64,000 bases of DNA from Plantactinospora soyae (GTDB lineage Bacteria; Actinomycetota; Actinomycetes; Mycobacteriales; Micromonosporaceae). The translations under genes were made by a program, and so were the position numbers. The DNA lies in contig NZ_JADBEB010000001.1 in assembly GCF_014874095.1 (NCBI RefSeq), positions 6,076,001 to 6,140,000 of the forward strand, given 5' to 3'. Shown here in pieces: positions 46,945 through 55,930 of the stretch (positions within the stretch are counted from its first letter, which is position 1; every line of letters starts with the position of its first letter). The notes under the pieces were generated by a model. That model was not told the DNA's origin. It did not search any database and worked only from the letters and a program-made list of their open reading frames with translations.

Positions 46945-48309
46945 TACTGCAACGGCAGTTGTCAGGGGTAGCCGTGTTGTCGGTAGTGGCAGGTTCGGGC
47001 TTGGTGTTGGCGTCGTCGTCGCCATCTCGACCAGGACCAGACGTGTTCTGGTGGGTGGGTTTGTCGCACGGCCAGTGCGGTGAGGAGCCTGCGGATCTCC
47101 GGTACGGTGTAGCCGATCATCATGCCGGTGCTGCTGTCGGTTCCCCTTTTACGGCAAGGGATCGGGCCACGGACAGCCAGGCGTGGGCGGCCATCGACAG
47201 GGTGATGTGGGCGTACCAGGCCCGCCAGTCCCGTACCTGGTACTCATCCAGACCCGCTTCGTTTTTCGCCTGTTGGAAGCATTCCTCGATCGCCCACCTA
47301 CTGCCGGCGACCCGGGCCAGGTCGACCAGACGGGTCCGCCGGGGTCCGTAACAGACGTAGTAGGCGATCTCCCCGGTGGTGATACTGCGGCGGGCGAGGA
47401 GCCAGTACCCGCGTCCCGGTTTCCAGAACACGCGGACCGGCACCCGCGCCCACCAGTACTCCCTGGGGCCGTGCGCTCCAGCGCCGGCGGACAGGCGGCA
47501 CCATGCCCGGTCCGGCAGGCCCGCGATCAACTCGTCCGCGCGGGCTCGACCCATGCCGGTGGTGACCATGTCGTCGTTGCGGCGGGTCGCGACCACATAC
47601 GCCACGTCCCGCTGTTCCAGCCAGACCCGCAGCGACTTGCACTGGCCGTAGGCCTCGTCCATCGTCACCCACCCGACCGGCACCCCCGCGTCCAACGCCC
47701 GGCCGAGCATCGTGCGGGCCATCTCCACCTTCGTGGCAAATTCCACCTCGTCCGGGATACCGGCGGCCCGGCACCGGTCCCGGTCATCGGTCCACGACAC
47801 CGGCAGGTACAACTGCCGGTCGATCAACGCGTGCCCACGAGCTGACCGGTAGGCCAGGAACACCCCGACCTGGCAGTTCTCCCTCCGCCCCGCGGTCCCG
47901 GAATACTGCCGTTGAACTCCGGCCGACCGGACGCCCTTCTTCAGGAACCCGGTGTCATCCACAATCAGCACACCCCGCGGGTCACCGAGATGCTCGACCA
48001 CGTAGTCCCGAACGTCGTCACGGACCGCGTCGACGTCCCAGTCCGCCCACCGCAACAACCGCTGCATCCCGTCCGGCGACACATCCCCGGCCAGCTCCGC
48101 AAGGGTCCACCCGTTCTTCCGGTCCAGGCTTGTGACCAGCCCACACATGTACTGACGAGCCCGCCGTCTCGGCTCCGCCCGACGAAACCGGGCCGCTATC
48201 CGACCGTGGAGCTGGTCCAACTCAGCATGCCACCGAACAACATCGACATCCGTCACGCGATACCCAACGAACGTGAACACAACTCGACTCGGTCAGTGCC
48301 GTTGCAGTA
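46945..48309 (-). mobile_element. IS701-family element (second copy), intact
   Basis: A 1365-bp element with 13-bp terminal inverted repeats (TACTGCAACGGCA) and TTAG at both flanks (46941-46944 and 48310-48313), fitting the YTAR target. It carries one uninterrupted transposase and may still be active. Confidence 0.85.
47120..48280 (-). CDS. IS701-family transposase
   Basis: A 386-residue DDE transposase, intact. Seen: FRRAEPRRRARQYM, LIVDDTGFLKKGVRSAGVQRQYSGTAG, MDEAYGQ in the catalytic core, WAIEECFQQAKNEAGLDEYQ with the final acidic residue, and WYAHITLSMAAHAWL. It belongs to the same family as the intron-split copy at 25-31 kb but is clearly a different element, since the inverted repeats and sequence differ. 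Confidence 0.9.
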   Translation of the reverse strand: MFTFVGYRVTDVDVVRWHAELDQLHGRIAARFRRAEPRRRARQYMCGLVTSLDRKNGWTLAELAGDVSPDGMQRLLRWADWDVDAVRDDVRDYVVEHLGDPRGVLIVDDTGFLKKGVRSAGVQRQYSGTAGRRENCQVGVFLAYRSARGHALIDRQLYLPVSWTDDRDRCRAAGIPDEVEFATKVEMARTMLGRALDAGVPVGWVTMDEAYGQCKSLRVWLEQRDVAYVVATRRNDDMVTTGMGRARADELIAGLPDRAWCRLSAGAGAHGPREYWWARVPVRVFWKPGRGYWLLARRSITTGEIAYYVCYGPRRTRLVDLARVAGSRWAIEECFQQAKNEAGLDEYQVRDWRAWYAHITLSMAAHAWLSVARSLAVKGEPTAAPA

Positions 48310-48312
48310 TTA

Positions 48313-49182
48313 GGGCGTGTCTCATTTGGTGAGGCGGCGGTAGCAGATCAGGGTGCTGGCGATAGTGGCGAAGGCTTCGCAGTGGTCGCCTTTGCGGTCA
48401 TAGCGGCGGACCAGACGCCGGTAGCGCATCAGCCAGGACAGGCACGATTCGACGACCCAGCGATGGCGACCCAGGCGTTTGGAGGACTCGATGCCCTTGC
48501 GGGCGATCCTGACCCCGATCCCTCGCCGCCGGACCTCGGCGCGCAGGTCACGGGTGTCGTAGGCCTTGTCCGCGTGCAGCTTGTCCGGCCGCCACCGGCG
48601 GCGCCCGCTCGGTGTGCGGATCGCCGGTACGCAGTCGAGCATGGGAAGGAGTAGTTGGCTGTCGTGGGTGTTGGCCGCGGTGACCATGACGGCCAGGGGC
48701 AGTCCGGCACGGTCACAGATGACATGGATCTTGCTGCCCGGCTTGCCACGGTCGACCGGATTTGGGCCGGTCAGATCGCCCCCTTTTCCGCCCGCACGCT
48801 GATCGAGTCGACCACCGCCCGCGACCAGTCGATCCGGCGGTCACTGCCGAGCCGGTCCAGGGTCGCCTCGTGTAGCCGAAGCCAGAACCCGGCCGCGGTC
48901 CACTGGCTGAACCGTCGGTGGGCGGTGGCCCGGGTGACCCCGAACAACGCCTCTGGCAGCTTCCACCAGGAACAACCCGCCTGCGTCACGTACACGATCG
49001 CCGCCAGCACCGCCCGGTCATCCACCCGCCGCCGACCACCACCTTGCCGCCGAACCGGCGCGGGCGGAATCAACGGCTCCGCGATCTCCCACAGATCGTC
49101 CGGCGCCCAGGTACGGATCATCACCTCGTACACGGACACAGATCATGCCCCAGGCAGGCGACCACCCAAATGAGACACGCCC
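48313..49182 (-). mobile_element. IS5-type (IS427-like) element with two overlapping frames
   Basis: An 870-bp element with 17-bp ends GGGCGTGTCTCATTTGG and TTA on each side (48310-48312 and 49183-49185), consistent with the short TNA duplications of this group. Its left end touches the TTAG duplication of the IS701 copy. Confidence 0.85.
48322..49139 (-). CDS. IS5-type transposase made by probable programmed frameshift
   Basis: OrfA (49139-48771) supplies the N-terminus (LIPPAPVRRQGGGRRRVDDR, then RFSQWTAAGFW) and the first catalytic Asp in VVDSISVRAEKG. OrfB, ending at 48322, supplies VTAANTHDSQLL, LHADKAYDTRDLR and GRHRWVVESCLSWL with the remaining DDE residues. The frames differ, and the overlap contains an A4G5 slippery run on the minus strand (48787-48779), typical of frameshifting in this group. 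Confidence 0.85.
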
Positions 49183-50469
49183 TTAGTAGGTTTCAGTGGT
49201 CGGGAAGCGGTCGTTGAAGGTGATGGCGAAGGCGTTCAACGCGGGTTTCCACCGCATCGCCCACCGGGTTCGGCCGGTCCCGGTCGGGTCCAGGGACCGG
49301 GTGACCAGGTACAGACACTTCAACGCGGCCTGTTCGTTCGGGAAGTGGCCACGGGCCTTGATCGCGCGCCGGTAGCGGGCGTTCAGTGACTCGATCGCGT
49401 TCGTCGAGCAGATGACCTTCCGGATCTCGAGGTCGTAGTCGAGGAACGGGATGAACTCGGACCAGGCGTTGTCCCAGAGGCGGATTACGGCTGGGTAGCG
49501 GCCGCCCCACTTCTCGGCCAGGTCGTCGAACGCGGCCCGGGCCGCGGTGGCGTTCACCGCGGTGTAGATCGGTTTGACGTCTCGTTTCAGTTCGTCCCAG
49601 TACCTGCGGGACGTCAACCGGAACGTGTTGCGGATCAAGTGGATGATGCATGTCTGCACGATGGCGCGGGGCCAGACGTTCGTGACCACCTCCGGTAGGC
49701 CCTTCAACCCATCGCAGACCAGGAAGAACACGTCCTTGACCCCCCGGTTGCGCAGGTCGGTCAGCACGCTCATCCAGAACTTCGCGCCCTCACCACCGGT
49801 GCCGGCCCACAGGCCGAGAATGTCCTTCTCCCCGTCGAGGGTGACCCCGATCGCGGCGTAGAACGGCCGGTTGCTCACCTGCCCATCCCGCACCTTGACC
49901 ACGATCGCGTCGATGAACACCGCCGCGTAGACCTCGTCCAAGGGCCGGTGAGACCAGTCGGTCATCTCCTCGATCACCTTGTCGGTGATCCGGGAAATAG
50001 TCTCCTTCGACACCGACGCCCCGTAGATCTCGGCGAAGTGCGCGCAGATCTCCCCGGTCGTCAGTCCCTTGGCATACAACGACAGCACGACCTCGTCGAC
50101 CCCGGACAACCGCCGCTGACGCTTACGCACGATCTGCGGATCGAACGTTCCCGCCCGATCGCGTGGCACGTCGATCTCGACCGGTCCGGTGGTATCGGTC
50201 AGCACCGTCTTCGACCGGGAGCCGTTACGGACATTGCCCGACCCCGCGCCGCTCGGTTCGTGTTTCTCGTAGCCGAGGTGCCCGGTCATCTCCTCGTTGA
50301 GCGCAGTCTCCAGAACCGTCTTCGTCAGCTGTTTGAGTAACCCGTCCGGGCCGGTCAGCGACAGCCCCTGTTCCTTGGCCAGCCGCACCAACTCGGCGGC
50401 GGCCTTCGCCTCCGCCGACGGTTCGGCCTTGATCTTCCTCGCGTTCACATCGTTCCGCGTCGCGGTCAT
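49183..50469 (-). CDS. IS256-family transposase (Transposase_mut)
   Basis: A 428-residue transposase, full length. Seen: NEEMTGHLGYEKHEPSG near the N-terminus, VFIDAIVVKVRDGQVSNRP with the first Asp, FLVCDGLKGLPEV with the second, and CSTNAIESLNARYRRA with the Glu. The ATG at 50469 is chosen; an upstream start at 50493 is possible. Its TAA stop is the very site where the IS701 and IS5-type elements entered, so the coding sequence is complete while the IS left end is displaced. Confidence 0.9.
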   Translation of the reverse strand: MTATRNDVNARKIKAEPSAEAKAAAELVRLAKEQGLSLTGPDGLLKQLTKTVLETALNEEMTGHLGYEKHEPSGAGSGNVRNGSRSKTVLTDTTGPVEIDVPRDRAGTFDPQIVRKRQRRLSGVDEVVLSLYAKGLTTGEICAHFAEIYGASVSKETISRITDKVIEEMTDWSHRPLDEVYAAVFIDAIVVKVRDGQVSNRPFYAAIGVTLDGEKDILGLWAGTGGEGAKFWMSVLTDLRNRGVKDVFFLVCDGLKGLPEVVTNVWPRAIVQTCIIHLIRNTFRLTSRRYWDELKRDVKPIYTAVNATAARAAFDDLAEKWGGRYPAVIRLWDNAWSEFIPFLDYDLEIRKVICSTNAIESLNARYRRAIKARGHFPNEQAALKCLYLVTRSLDPTGTGRTRWAMRWKPALNAFAITFNDRFPTTETY

Positions 50470-50569
50470 CACGGCACCCTCCTCACCAGGCACAACGCCC
50501 GGTAGGTCAGGCCGGAAACACCGTTAGATCCACAGACCCGGATCGTCCGCCGGTTCGGGACTGTCGACA

Positions 50570-50860
50570 GCTCCTCCGTCGACCAGTGGGGGTGCAATCG
50601 GGGTGGAGTGCTTCGAAGACGACGTCGGACAGGCGTCGCTTGAGCACGCACAGCGCTTCGAGGCCACCCGTCGCCGTCGGCCTTGCGTCGGGTGATGAGG
50701 TTCTTGGCGGGCTGGTGGCAGCGCGCCTGAGTCATGGCGATACGGTGCAGAGCGGCATTGAGCTGCCGGTTACCGGTGCGGCTGAGCCGGCGCCGGGAGC
50801 GGTTCGACCGATCTCCGTCAGCAGTGGTCGGTGGTGTGGGACCGGGCGGTGAGCTGGACT
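50570..50860 (-). pseudogene. IS110-family transposase C-terminal remnant
   Basis: The minus strand reads LSRTGNRQLNAALHRIAMTQ, then KNLITRRKADGDG before a frameshift, and ends near PHW. This is the typical C-terminal part of IS110 transposases. The N-terminal DEDD domain is absent. Confidence 0.65.
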
Positions 50861-50877
50861 GATTGGGGCCGACCGCC

Positions 50878-52167
50878 TCAGACGGTTGCGGCAACCAGCT
50901 GTGACAACCGGCGCACGCCCTCGGCAAGCCGGTCCGCTTCCAGGTAACTGCAGGACAGGCGGATCGATTGGTGACCGCCGTCGGCGTAGAAGAAGCTCAT
51001 CGGGGTCCACAGGACGCCGAACTGCTCGGCGGAGCGCTCGAGCAGCTTCTCGTCGGCCCGAAACGGCACGTCCACGACCACGAAGAACCCGCCACCGGGC
51101 ACATTCCACCGCACCCCGCGTTCGTCGCGATCCGGCTGTGGGAAGTGCTCGTCCAGCGACGCGAGCAGGACGCGCAGGTTGTTCCGGTAGAACGCGATCT
51201 TGTCGCGGTTCGCGGTGCGCAGGCTGCAGTCCGATTCGACGAGAATGCCGCCGATGACGGCCTGCGCGATCGGCGAGGTGTTCACGGTCAGCATGCTCTT
51301 GATGGCCGACATCTCGTCGGCGAGCAGGGTGCGCCGGCCGGCCCGGTCGACCACGATCTGGTCGGCGACAAGAAATCCTACGCGGGCACCGGGAAAGCAG
51401 GACTTCGCGAACGAGCCGAGGTAGATCACACGACCTCCGGTGTCCAGCGACTTCAGCGTCGGGCGCGGTTCGTCGTCGGTTCCGAACAGGCCGTAGGGGT
51501 CGTCCTCCAGCAGCAGCAGGTCCTGTTCCGCGGCGACGTCGAGCAACCTCCGGCGGGTCGCCGTGGGCAGCGAGGCGCCCGACGGGTTCGAGAAGTTCGG
51601 CACCAAGTAGAGCGCGCGTGGCCGCTTGCCCGCCGCACGGACCCGGCGCGCGACCTCGGCGACGGTCTCCGGATCAACCCCGCCGATGCTCTCCGGCACG
51701 GGCACCGCGTCCACGCCGAGGATCCGAGCCGCACCGGTCAGCCCGACGTAGCAGGGCTCGACGGCGAGGACAACGTCGTCCGGGTCCGAGCACAGCGCGC
51801 GAAGCACGATGATCATGGCCTCCTGGCAGCCCGCGGTGACCATCACCGACTCCGGGGATACCACGATGTTCTCGTCGATCTCGAGCATCCGCGAGATCAG
51901 CTCGCCGAGCTGACCGTTGGTGCGCCCGTACTGCAACAGCATGCCGGGCACGCGGTCCCAGCTGAGTCCACCGGCGAGCAAATAATCTACATAGGACTGC
52001 TGGTACCCCGCGATGTCGTCGACCGAGTAGAATCCGTCGTAGGGACGGCCCGCGGCGAGCGAGATCGCGCGCGGGTGGCGGCCCGCGACCTCGTTGAGGA
52101 AGTTCATCGACGACGCCACCGGATCGGATACCGAGACGTGCAGCTCGGCGCGGGCGATCTCAACCAT
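50878..52167 (-). CDS. hpgT: 4-hydroxyphenylglycine aminotransferase (HpgT-like)
   Basis: A 429-residue fold-type I PLP aminotransferase. It has the HpgT pattern: SSMNFLNEVAGRHPRAISLAAGRPYDG, LLQYGRTNGQ, VMVTAGCQEAM, LVPNFSNPSG, the PLP lysine in GSFAKSCFPGARVGF and WNVPGGGFFVVV. HpgT converts 4-hydroxybenzoylformate to L-Hpg, usually with L-Tyr as amino donor, regenerating 4-hydroxyphenylpyruvate for HmaS. It is the last gene of a seven-gene minus-strand operon, and its ATG at 52167 overlaps the racemase stop. Confidence 0.85.
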   Translation of the reverse strand: MVEIARAELHVSVSDPVASSMNFLNEVAGRHPRAISLAAGRPYDGFYSVDDIAGYQQSYVDYLLAGGLSWDRVPGMLLQYGRTNGQLGELISRMLEIDENIVVSPESVMVTAGCQEAMIIVLRALCSDPDDVVLAVEPCYVGLTGAARILGVDAVPVPESIGGVDPETVAEVARRVRAAGKRPRALYLVPNFSNPSGASLPTATRRRLLDVAAEQDLLLLEDDPYGLFGTDDEPRPTLKSLDTGGRVIYLGSFAKSCFPGARVGFLVADQIVVDRAGRRTLLADEMSAIKSMLTVNTSPIAQAVIGGILVESDCSLRTANRDKIAFYRNNLRVLLASLDEHFPQPDRDERGVRWNVPGGGFFVVVDVPFRADEKLLERSAEQFGVLWTPMSFFYADGGHQSIRLSCSYLEADRLAEGVRRLSQLVAATV

Positions 52168-52849
52168 GGTGCTCCGATCCGGTGGCGGCCAGCGAGGTGA
52201 GCTCGACGAGCCGGGAGGAGACGTCGACGACGCGCAGGTCGCAAACGGCGGTGATGAACGGCAGGAGGGTCGTGAAGTGCGTGCACGCGAGGACGACGGC
52301 TTCGATGCCGAGCCGTTCGGCCATGCGCAGCGTGGTCGGCAGGTGCGATGCGGTGAAGGCCGCTTCGGCGTCGCCTGCCTCGGTGCCGCTTGCCTCGATG
52401 GCGCGCACCAACGCGGGGTCCGAAACCCCGAGCACCCGGTGGCCGGGGGCGACCCGCCACGCTGTGCGCTCAACCCCGAGCAGGCCCTGCGTGTTCCCTG
52501 TGACTACCAGAGAGGAGCGCAGCTGCGGCAGCAGTTCCCGGTACACGGTGACCGGGGACACCACCGGCAGCGCGGTGTGGTCGTGGTCGACCACCGCGGA
52601 CATCGAGTTGCAGAACAGCATCGCGAGATCCGTGCCCGCGGCGCGCAGCTCGGCCAGGCATCGATGGAACGTGGCCGCGAGGCCGGCGGGGTCCTGGTAC
52701 TGCAGCGCGTCCTGTTCGTCCGGCGACGCCGCCATGGCGTGCGGCTGTGCGGGCAGCCCCGCGGCCCGCAGCAGCTCGGCTCCCAGTCCAGAGTCGTACG
52801 GGGTTCCGGCGATGACGGCCACGGCGGGGCCGTCGCTCTTCTCCGGCAT
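52160..52849 (-). CDS. aspartate/glutamate/hydantoin racemase-superfamily protein
   Basis: A 229-residue cofactor-independent racemase-fold protein. Both catalytic cysteines are seen: FCNSMSAV (about residue 80) and ACTHFTTL (about 190), flanked by the usual loops. The family includes Asp and Glu racemases, hydantoin racemase, maleate isomerase and arylmalonate decarboxylase. The gene is translationally coupled to hpgT by an 8-nt overlap, so Hpg or its hydroxy or keto precursor is the natural candidate substrate. The start at 52849 is chosen because the upstream residues are low-complexity. Confidence 0.75.
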   Translation of the reverse strand: MPEKSDGPAVAVIAGTPYDSGLGAELLRAAGLPAQPHAMAASPDEQDALQYQDPAGLAATFHRCLAELRAAGTDLAMLFCNSMSAVVDHDHTALPVVSPVTVYRELLPQLRSSLVVTGNTQGLLGVERTAWRVAPGHRVLGVSDPALVRAIEASGTEAGDAEAAFTASHLPTTLRMAERLGIEAVVLACTHFTTLLPFITAVCDLRVVDVSSRLVELTSLAATGSEHHG

Positions 52850-52929
52850 CGCGTCTCCCGTCCGGGTGGGGACAACCTGTGCATCGATCGTCGCAGCGCG
52901 GTGGCTGGCAGTCGTCTCCTCCGGTGCGG

Positions 52930-54348
52930 TCAGTCCGGCGCGATGACCTTGCCAGGATTGAGGATCCCGGCGGGGTCGAGCGCGGCCTTCAGCGCCCGGT
53001 GCACCCGCAGGCCGACCGGTCCCAGCTCGCGGGCGAGCCACTCGCGCTTGAGCAGGCCGACGCCGTGCTCGCCGGTACAGGTACCGCCCAGTGCCAGGCC
53101 CAGCCGCATGATCTCGTCGAACACCACCCGCCCGCGCTCGACGCAGGCCGGATCGGCGCGGTCCACCACGATGACCGGATGCAGGTTCCCGTCGCCGGCG
53201 TGGCCCACCACACCCACCAGCACGCCGCGCCGCATGGAGATCTCCTCGACGCCGGTCACGAGGTCGACGATCCGCGATCGAGGCACGGCGACATCGTCCA
53301 CGACGAGACCACCCCGGCCGCCGGGGAAGGCCTGCATCGCGGCCTGTTCCATGGCCGGGTGGGCGAGCCTGCGAGCCGCGGTGAGGGCCTCGGCCTCGGT
53401 CGCGTCACCCGCGAGGTACAGCTCGCTCGCCCCGGCCGCGCGGCAGCACTCGGTGATCCGCTCGAGGTCGGCACCCGCGCGGTCGCCGGTGTCAGCCGCG
53501 ATCAGCAGCATCGCCGCGGCCTCGGTGTCGAGGCCCATCGGCCGGTAAGCCTCGATCGCCCGCAGGTGCGTCCGGTCGAGCAGTTCCAGCATGCTCGGCA
53601 CGTACCCGGCGGCGATCACCGCGGACACGGCCTGCCCCGCGGCCGCCACCGTCGGGAACATCGCCACGAGCGTCCGGGCCTCCTGGGCCGCGGGCCGGAG
53701 CCGGACGGTGATCTCGGTGATGATCCCGAGGGTGCCCTCCGCGCCGACGAACAGGCTGGGAAGGTCGTACCCGGCGACGCCCTTCACCGTGCGCCGGCCA
53801 CAGCGCAGGATCTCGCCGTCGGCGAGCACGACCTCCAGGCCGAGGACGTACTCGCCGGTGACGCCGTACTTGACGCAGCACATCCCGCCGGCGTCGGTCG
53901 AGACGTTGCCGCCGATCGTCGACGACTCCCACGACCCGGGGTCGGGCGGGAAGGCGAGACCCTTCTCGGCGACGGCCCTGCGCAGCTGGGCGTTGACCAC
54001 GCCGGGCTGCACGACCGCGATCCGCTCCCCGGGGTCGATCTCGAGGATCCGGCTCATCCCGGCCAGCGAGACGAGCAGGGCGCCGTCGACCGCGTTGGCC
54101 GCGCCGGCGAGCCCGGTCCGCGCGCCCTGCGGGACGACCGGCACCCCGTGGGCCGCGGCGACCCGGACGATCGCGGCGACCTCGGCGGTGTCCTGCGGGC
54201 GGACCACGGCGAGCGGTGCGCCCGCTGCGCACAGGTCGGCCTCGTCGCGGCAGTGGGCAGCGAGCAGATCCGGGTCGGTCGACACCCGATCCGCGGGCAG
54301 CACGGCCAGCAGGTCCTCAACCGTTGATCTCCTGTCGTCAACGCCCAC
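52930..54348 (-). CDS. FAD-linked 2-hydroxyacid dehydrogenase (GlcD/D-lactate dehydrogenase type)
   Basis: A 472-residue VAO-family flavoprotein. The FAD-binding domain (residues 45-220) shows VPVVPQGARTGLAGA and PPDPGSWESSTIGGNVSTDAGG. The C-terminal domain ends with GHAGDGNLHPVI and GTCTGEHGVGLLKREW, whose His residues lie at the substrate and metal site. Family members oxidise D-2-hydroxy acids. In this cluster it is the best candidate to oxidise 4-hydroxymandelate to 4-hydroxybenzoylformate, replacing the FMN-dependent HmO of glycopeptide clusters. Its start overlaps the MFS gene stop by 11 nt. Confidence 0.8.
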   Translation of the reverse strand: MGVDDRRSTVEDLLAVLPADRVSTDPDLLAAHCRDEADLCAAGAPLAVVRPQDTAEVAAIVRVAAAHGVPVVPQGARTGLAGAANAVDGALLVSLAGMSRILEIDPGERIAVVQPGVVNAQLRRAVAEKGLAFPPDPGSWESSTIGGNVSTDAGGMCCVKYGVTGEYVLGLEVVLADGEILRCGRRTVKGVAGYDLPSLFVGAEGTLGIITEITVRLRPAAQEARTLVAMFPTVAAAGQAVSAVIAAGYVPSMLELLDRTHLRAIEAYRPMGLDTEAAAMLLIAADTGDRAGADLERITECCRAAGASELYLAGDATEAEALTAARRLAHPAMEQAAMQAFPGGRGGLVVDDVAVPRSRIVDLVTGVEEISMRRGVLVGVVGHAGDGNLHPVIVVDRADPACVERGRVVFDEIMRLGLALGGTCTGEHGVGLLKREWLARELGPVGLRVHRALKAALDPAGILNPGKVIAPD

Positions 54349-55927
54349 CGACGACCTCGGCCCGATCCGGTTCTCCGATGCGGTCTTCGACGCCGCCGTG
54401 CGCGTTCTTCGCGTGCCGGAACGCCGTCAGGACCAGCACGCAGAGGCCGGCACACAGGACGGCGCAGATGACGCCCACCACGTGCAGCCCGGATGTGAAC
54501 GCCTCGCGGGACGCGCTCAGCAGGTCGTCGCGCTGCTGGGCGGGAAGCTGGGTGGCCGCGTCGACCGCTCGGTCGATGCTCTCAGCGGCGGCGTTCGCGG
54601 CGGCGGGCGGCAGCCCGCCCAGCGCGCCCTCCACGGTGTACCGGTACACCGCGGTCCCGATCGTAGCGATCGTGGCGATGCCGAGCCCGATGGCGAACTC
54701 GGTGGCTGTCTGCACGATCGACGCCCCCGAACCCGCCTTGTCCGGCGGCACGGCTCCCATGGCGAGGTGGTTGGCCAGCGCGGCCAGTGGCGCGGTACCG
54801 AGCATGACGACACACATCGCGATGAAGATCGTCGTGGCACCGGACGTCGCGTCGGTGAGCGTGAACGTCAGGTAGCCGAGGCTGGCGACGACCATGCCGC
54901 CCGCGATCAGGTAGGCCGGACGGATGCGGTCGGCCACCCGCGGGGCGGTCAGGCTGGCAATGATCATCAGTGTTTGCGGCACCAGCAGGAGCAGGCCGGC
55001 CGCCAACGGGGTGCGGCCAATGACGTTCTGCAGGTACAAGGTGACGATCAGAAGGCTGCCCGCGCCCACGAGTGCGGAGATGAAGAACATGATCACCGTG
55101 GAGCGGAAGATCCGGTTGCCGAACAGGCGCAGGTCCAGCAGCGGGTGCTCAAGGCGACGCTGCCGCTGGACGAACGCCATCCCGATCGCGACGCCGAACA
55201 TCAGCGACACCGCGGGGAACCACGTCCAGCCGTCGCGGGCCAACGACTTGATCCCGTAGGCGAACGGCAAGATCGCCGCGAGGGACAGCACGACGCTGAG
55301 CGGGTCGAGCTTGCCCGCCTGCGGCGACCTCTGTTCGGAAAGCAGCGCGGGACCGAATACCAACAGCAGCACGATTCCCGGTACGGACACCAGGAGCACC
55401 GAACCCCACCAGAAGAACTCGAGCAGCACACCGCCGACCAGCGGGCCCAGCGTCGATCCGGTCATGAAGCAGGCCGTCCAGATTGCGAGAGCGCGGCCAC
55501 GGTCCTTCAGCCGGGTGAACATCCCCATGATCAGTGCCATCACCGACGGCAGCACCGCGGCGCCGGCCACGCCGAGCAGCGCACGGCTGGTGATGAGCAT
55601 CTCCGGGCTGACGGAGAATGCCGCCACCACCGAGGCCACCCCGAACACCGCCGCCCCGGCCAGCAGTAGCCTCTTCCTGCCGATCCTGTCACCGAGAGTC
55701 CCCATGGTGACCAGGAAGCCCGCGATCACGAAACCGTAGATGTCCACGATCCACAGCTGCTGGATCCCGCTCGGTGCGAGGTCGGCAGTCAGCCGTGGAA
55801 CGGCCAAGTACAGCACGGAGAAGTCCATCGAGACGAGAAACGTGGGCAGGCAGAGCAGAGCCAGGCCGGCCCATTCCCGCCGCCCCGGTGCGGGCTTCGT
55901 GTCTGTACTCATGTCGGCGGTGGTCAC
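54338..55927 (-). CDS. MFS drug exporter, DHA2 (14-TM) family
   Basis: A 529-residue transporter with 14 predicted helices. Motif A-like GDRIGRKRLLLAG follows helix 2, and GSTLGPLVGGVLLEFFWW is the helix-5 antiporter motif. It ends with an extracytoplasmic loop and a last helix near residue 500. DHA2 proteins export drugs or natural products by proton antiport, so self-resistance or product export is likely. The GTG start at 55927 is 3 nt from the preceding stop; ATG 55912 is an alternative. It lies inside the seven-gene operon. Confidence 0.9.
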   Translation of the reverse strand: MTTADMSTDTKPAPGRREWAGLALLCLPTFLVSMDFSVLYLAVPRLTADLAPSGIQQLWIVDIYGFVIAGFLVTMGTLGDRIGRKRLLLAGAAVFGVASVVAAFSVSPEMLITSRALLGVAGAAVLPSVMALIMGMFTRLKDRGRALAIWTACFMTGSTLGPLVGGVLLEFFWWGSVLLVSVPGIVLLLVFGPALLSEQRSPQAGKLDPLSVVLSLAAILPFAYGIKSLARDGWTWFPAVSLMFGVAIGMAFVQRQRRLEHPLLDLRLFGNRIFRSTVIMFFISALVGAGSLLIVTLYLQNVIGRTPLAAGLLLLVPQTLMIIASLTAPRVADRIRPAYLIAGGMVVASLGYLTFTLTDATSGATTIFIAMCVVMLGTAPLAALANHLAMGAVPPDKAGSGASIVQTATEFAIGLGIATIATIGTAVYRYTVEGALGGLPPAAANAAAESIDRAVDAATQLPAQQRDDLLSASREAFTSGLHVVGVICAVLCAGLCVLVLTAFRHAKNAHGGVEDRIGEPDRAEVVGGR

Positions 55928-55930
55928 GGA

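Larger units (their letters stand above)
46918..50525 (-). mobile_element. IS256-family element containing nested IS701 and IS5-type elements
   Basis: The ends AACGGTGTTTCCGG at 46918-46931 and its reverse complement at 50512-50525 bracket the region. Subtracting the two nested elements and their duplications leaves about 1366 bp, the normal IS256 size. The short left tail (46918-46944) is cut off from the transposase gene by the nested insertions. I could not find a matching 8-9-bp target duplication outside the ends. Confidence 0.75.

Noticed and set aside
47120-48280. Second copy of the intron-bearing IS701 element
   Set aside because: Terminal repeats and protein sequence differ clearly from the 25-31 kb element, so it is another member of the family, not a duplicate.
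52094-55669. Long plus-strand frames opposite the racemase, dehydrogenase and exporter genes
   Set aside because: The minus-strand genes have convincing motifs and coupling overlaps; the plus frames are Arg/His/Gly-rich shadows.
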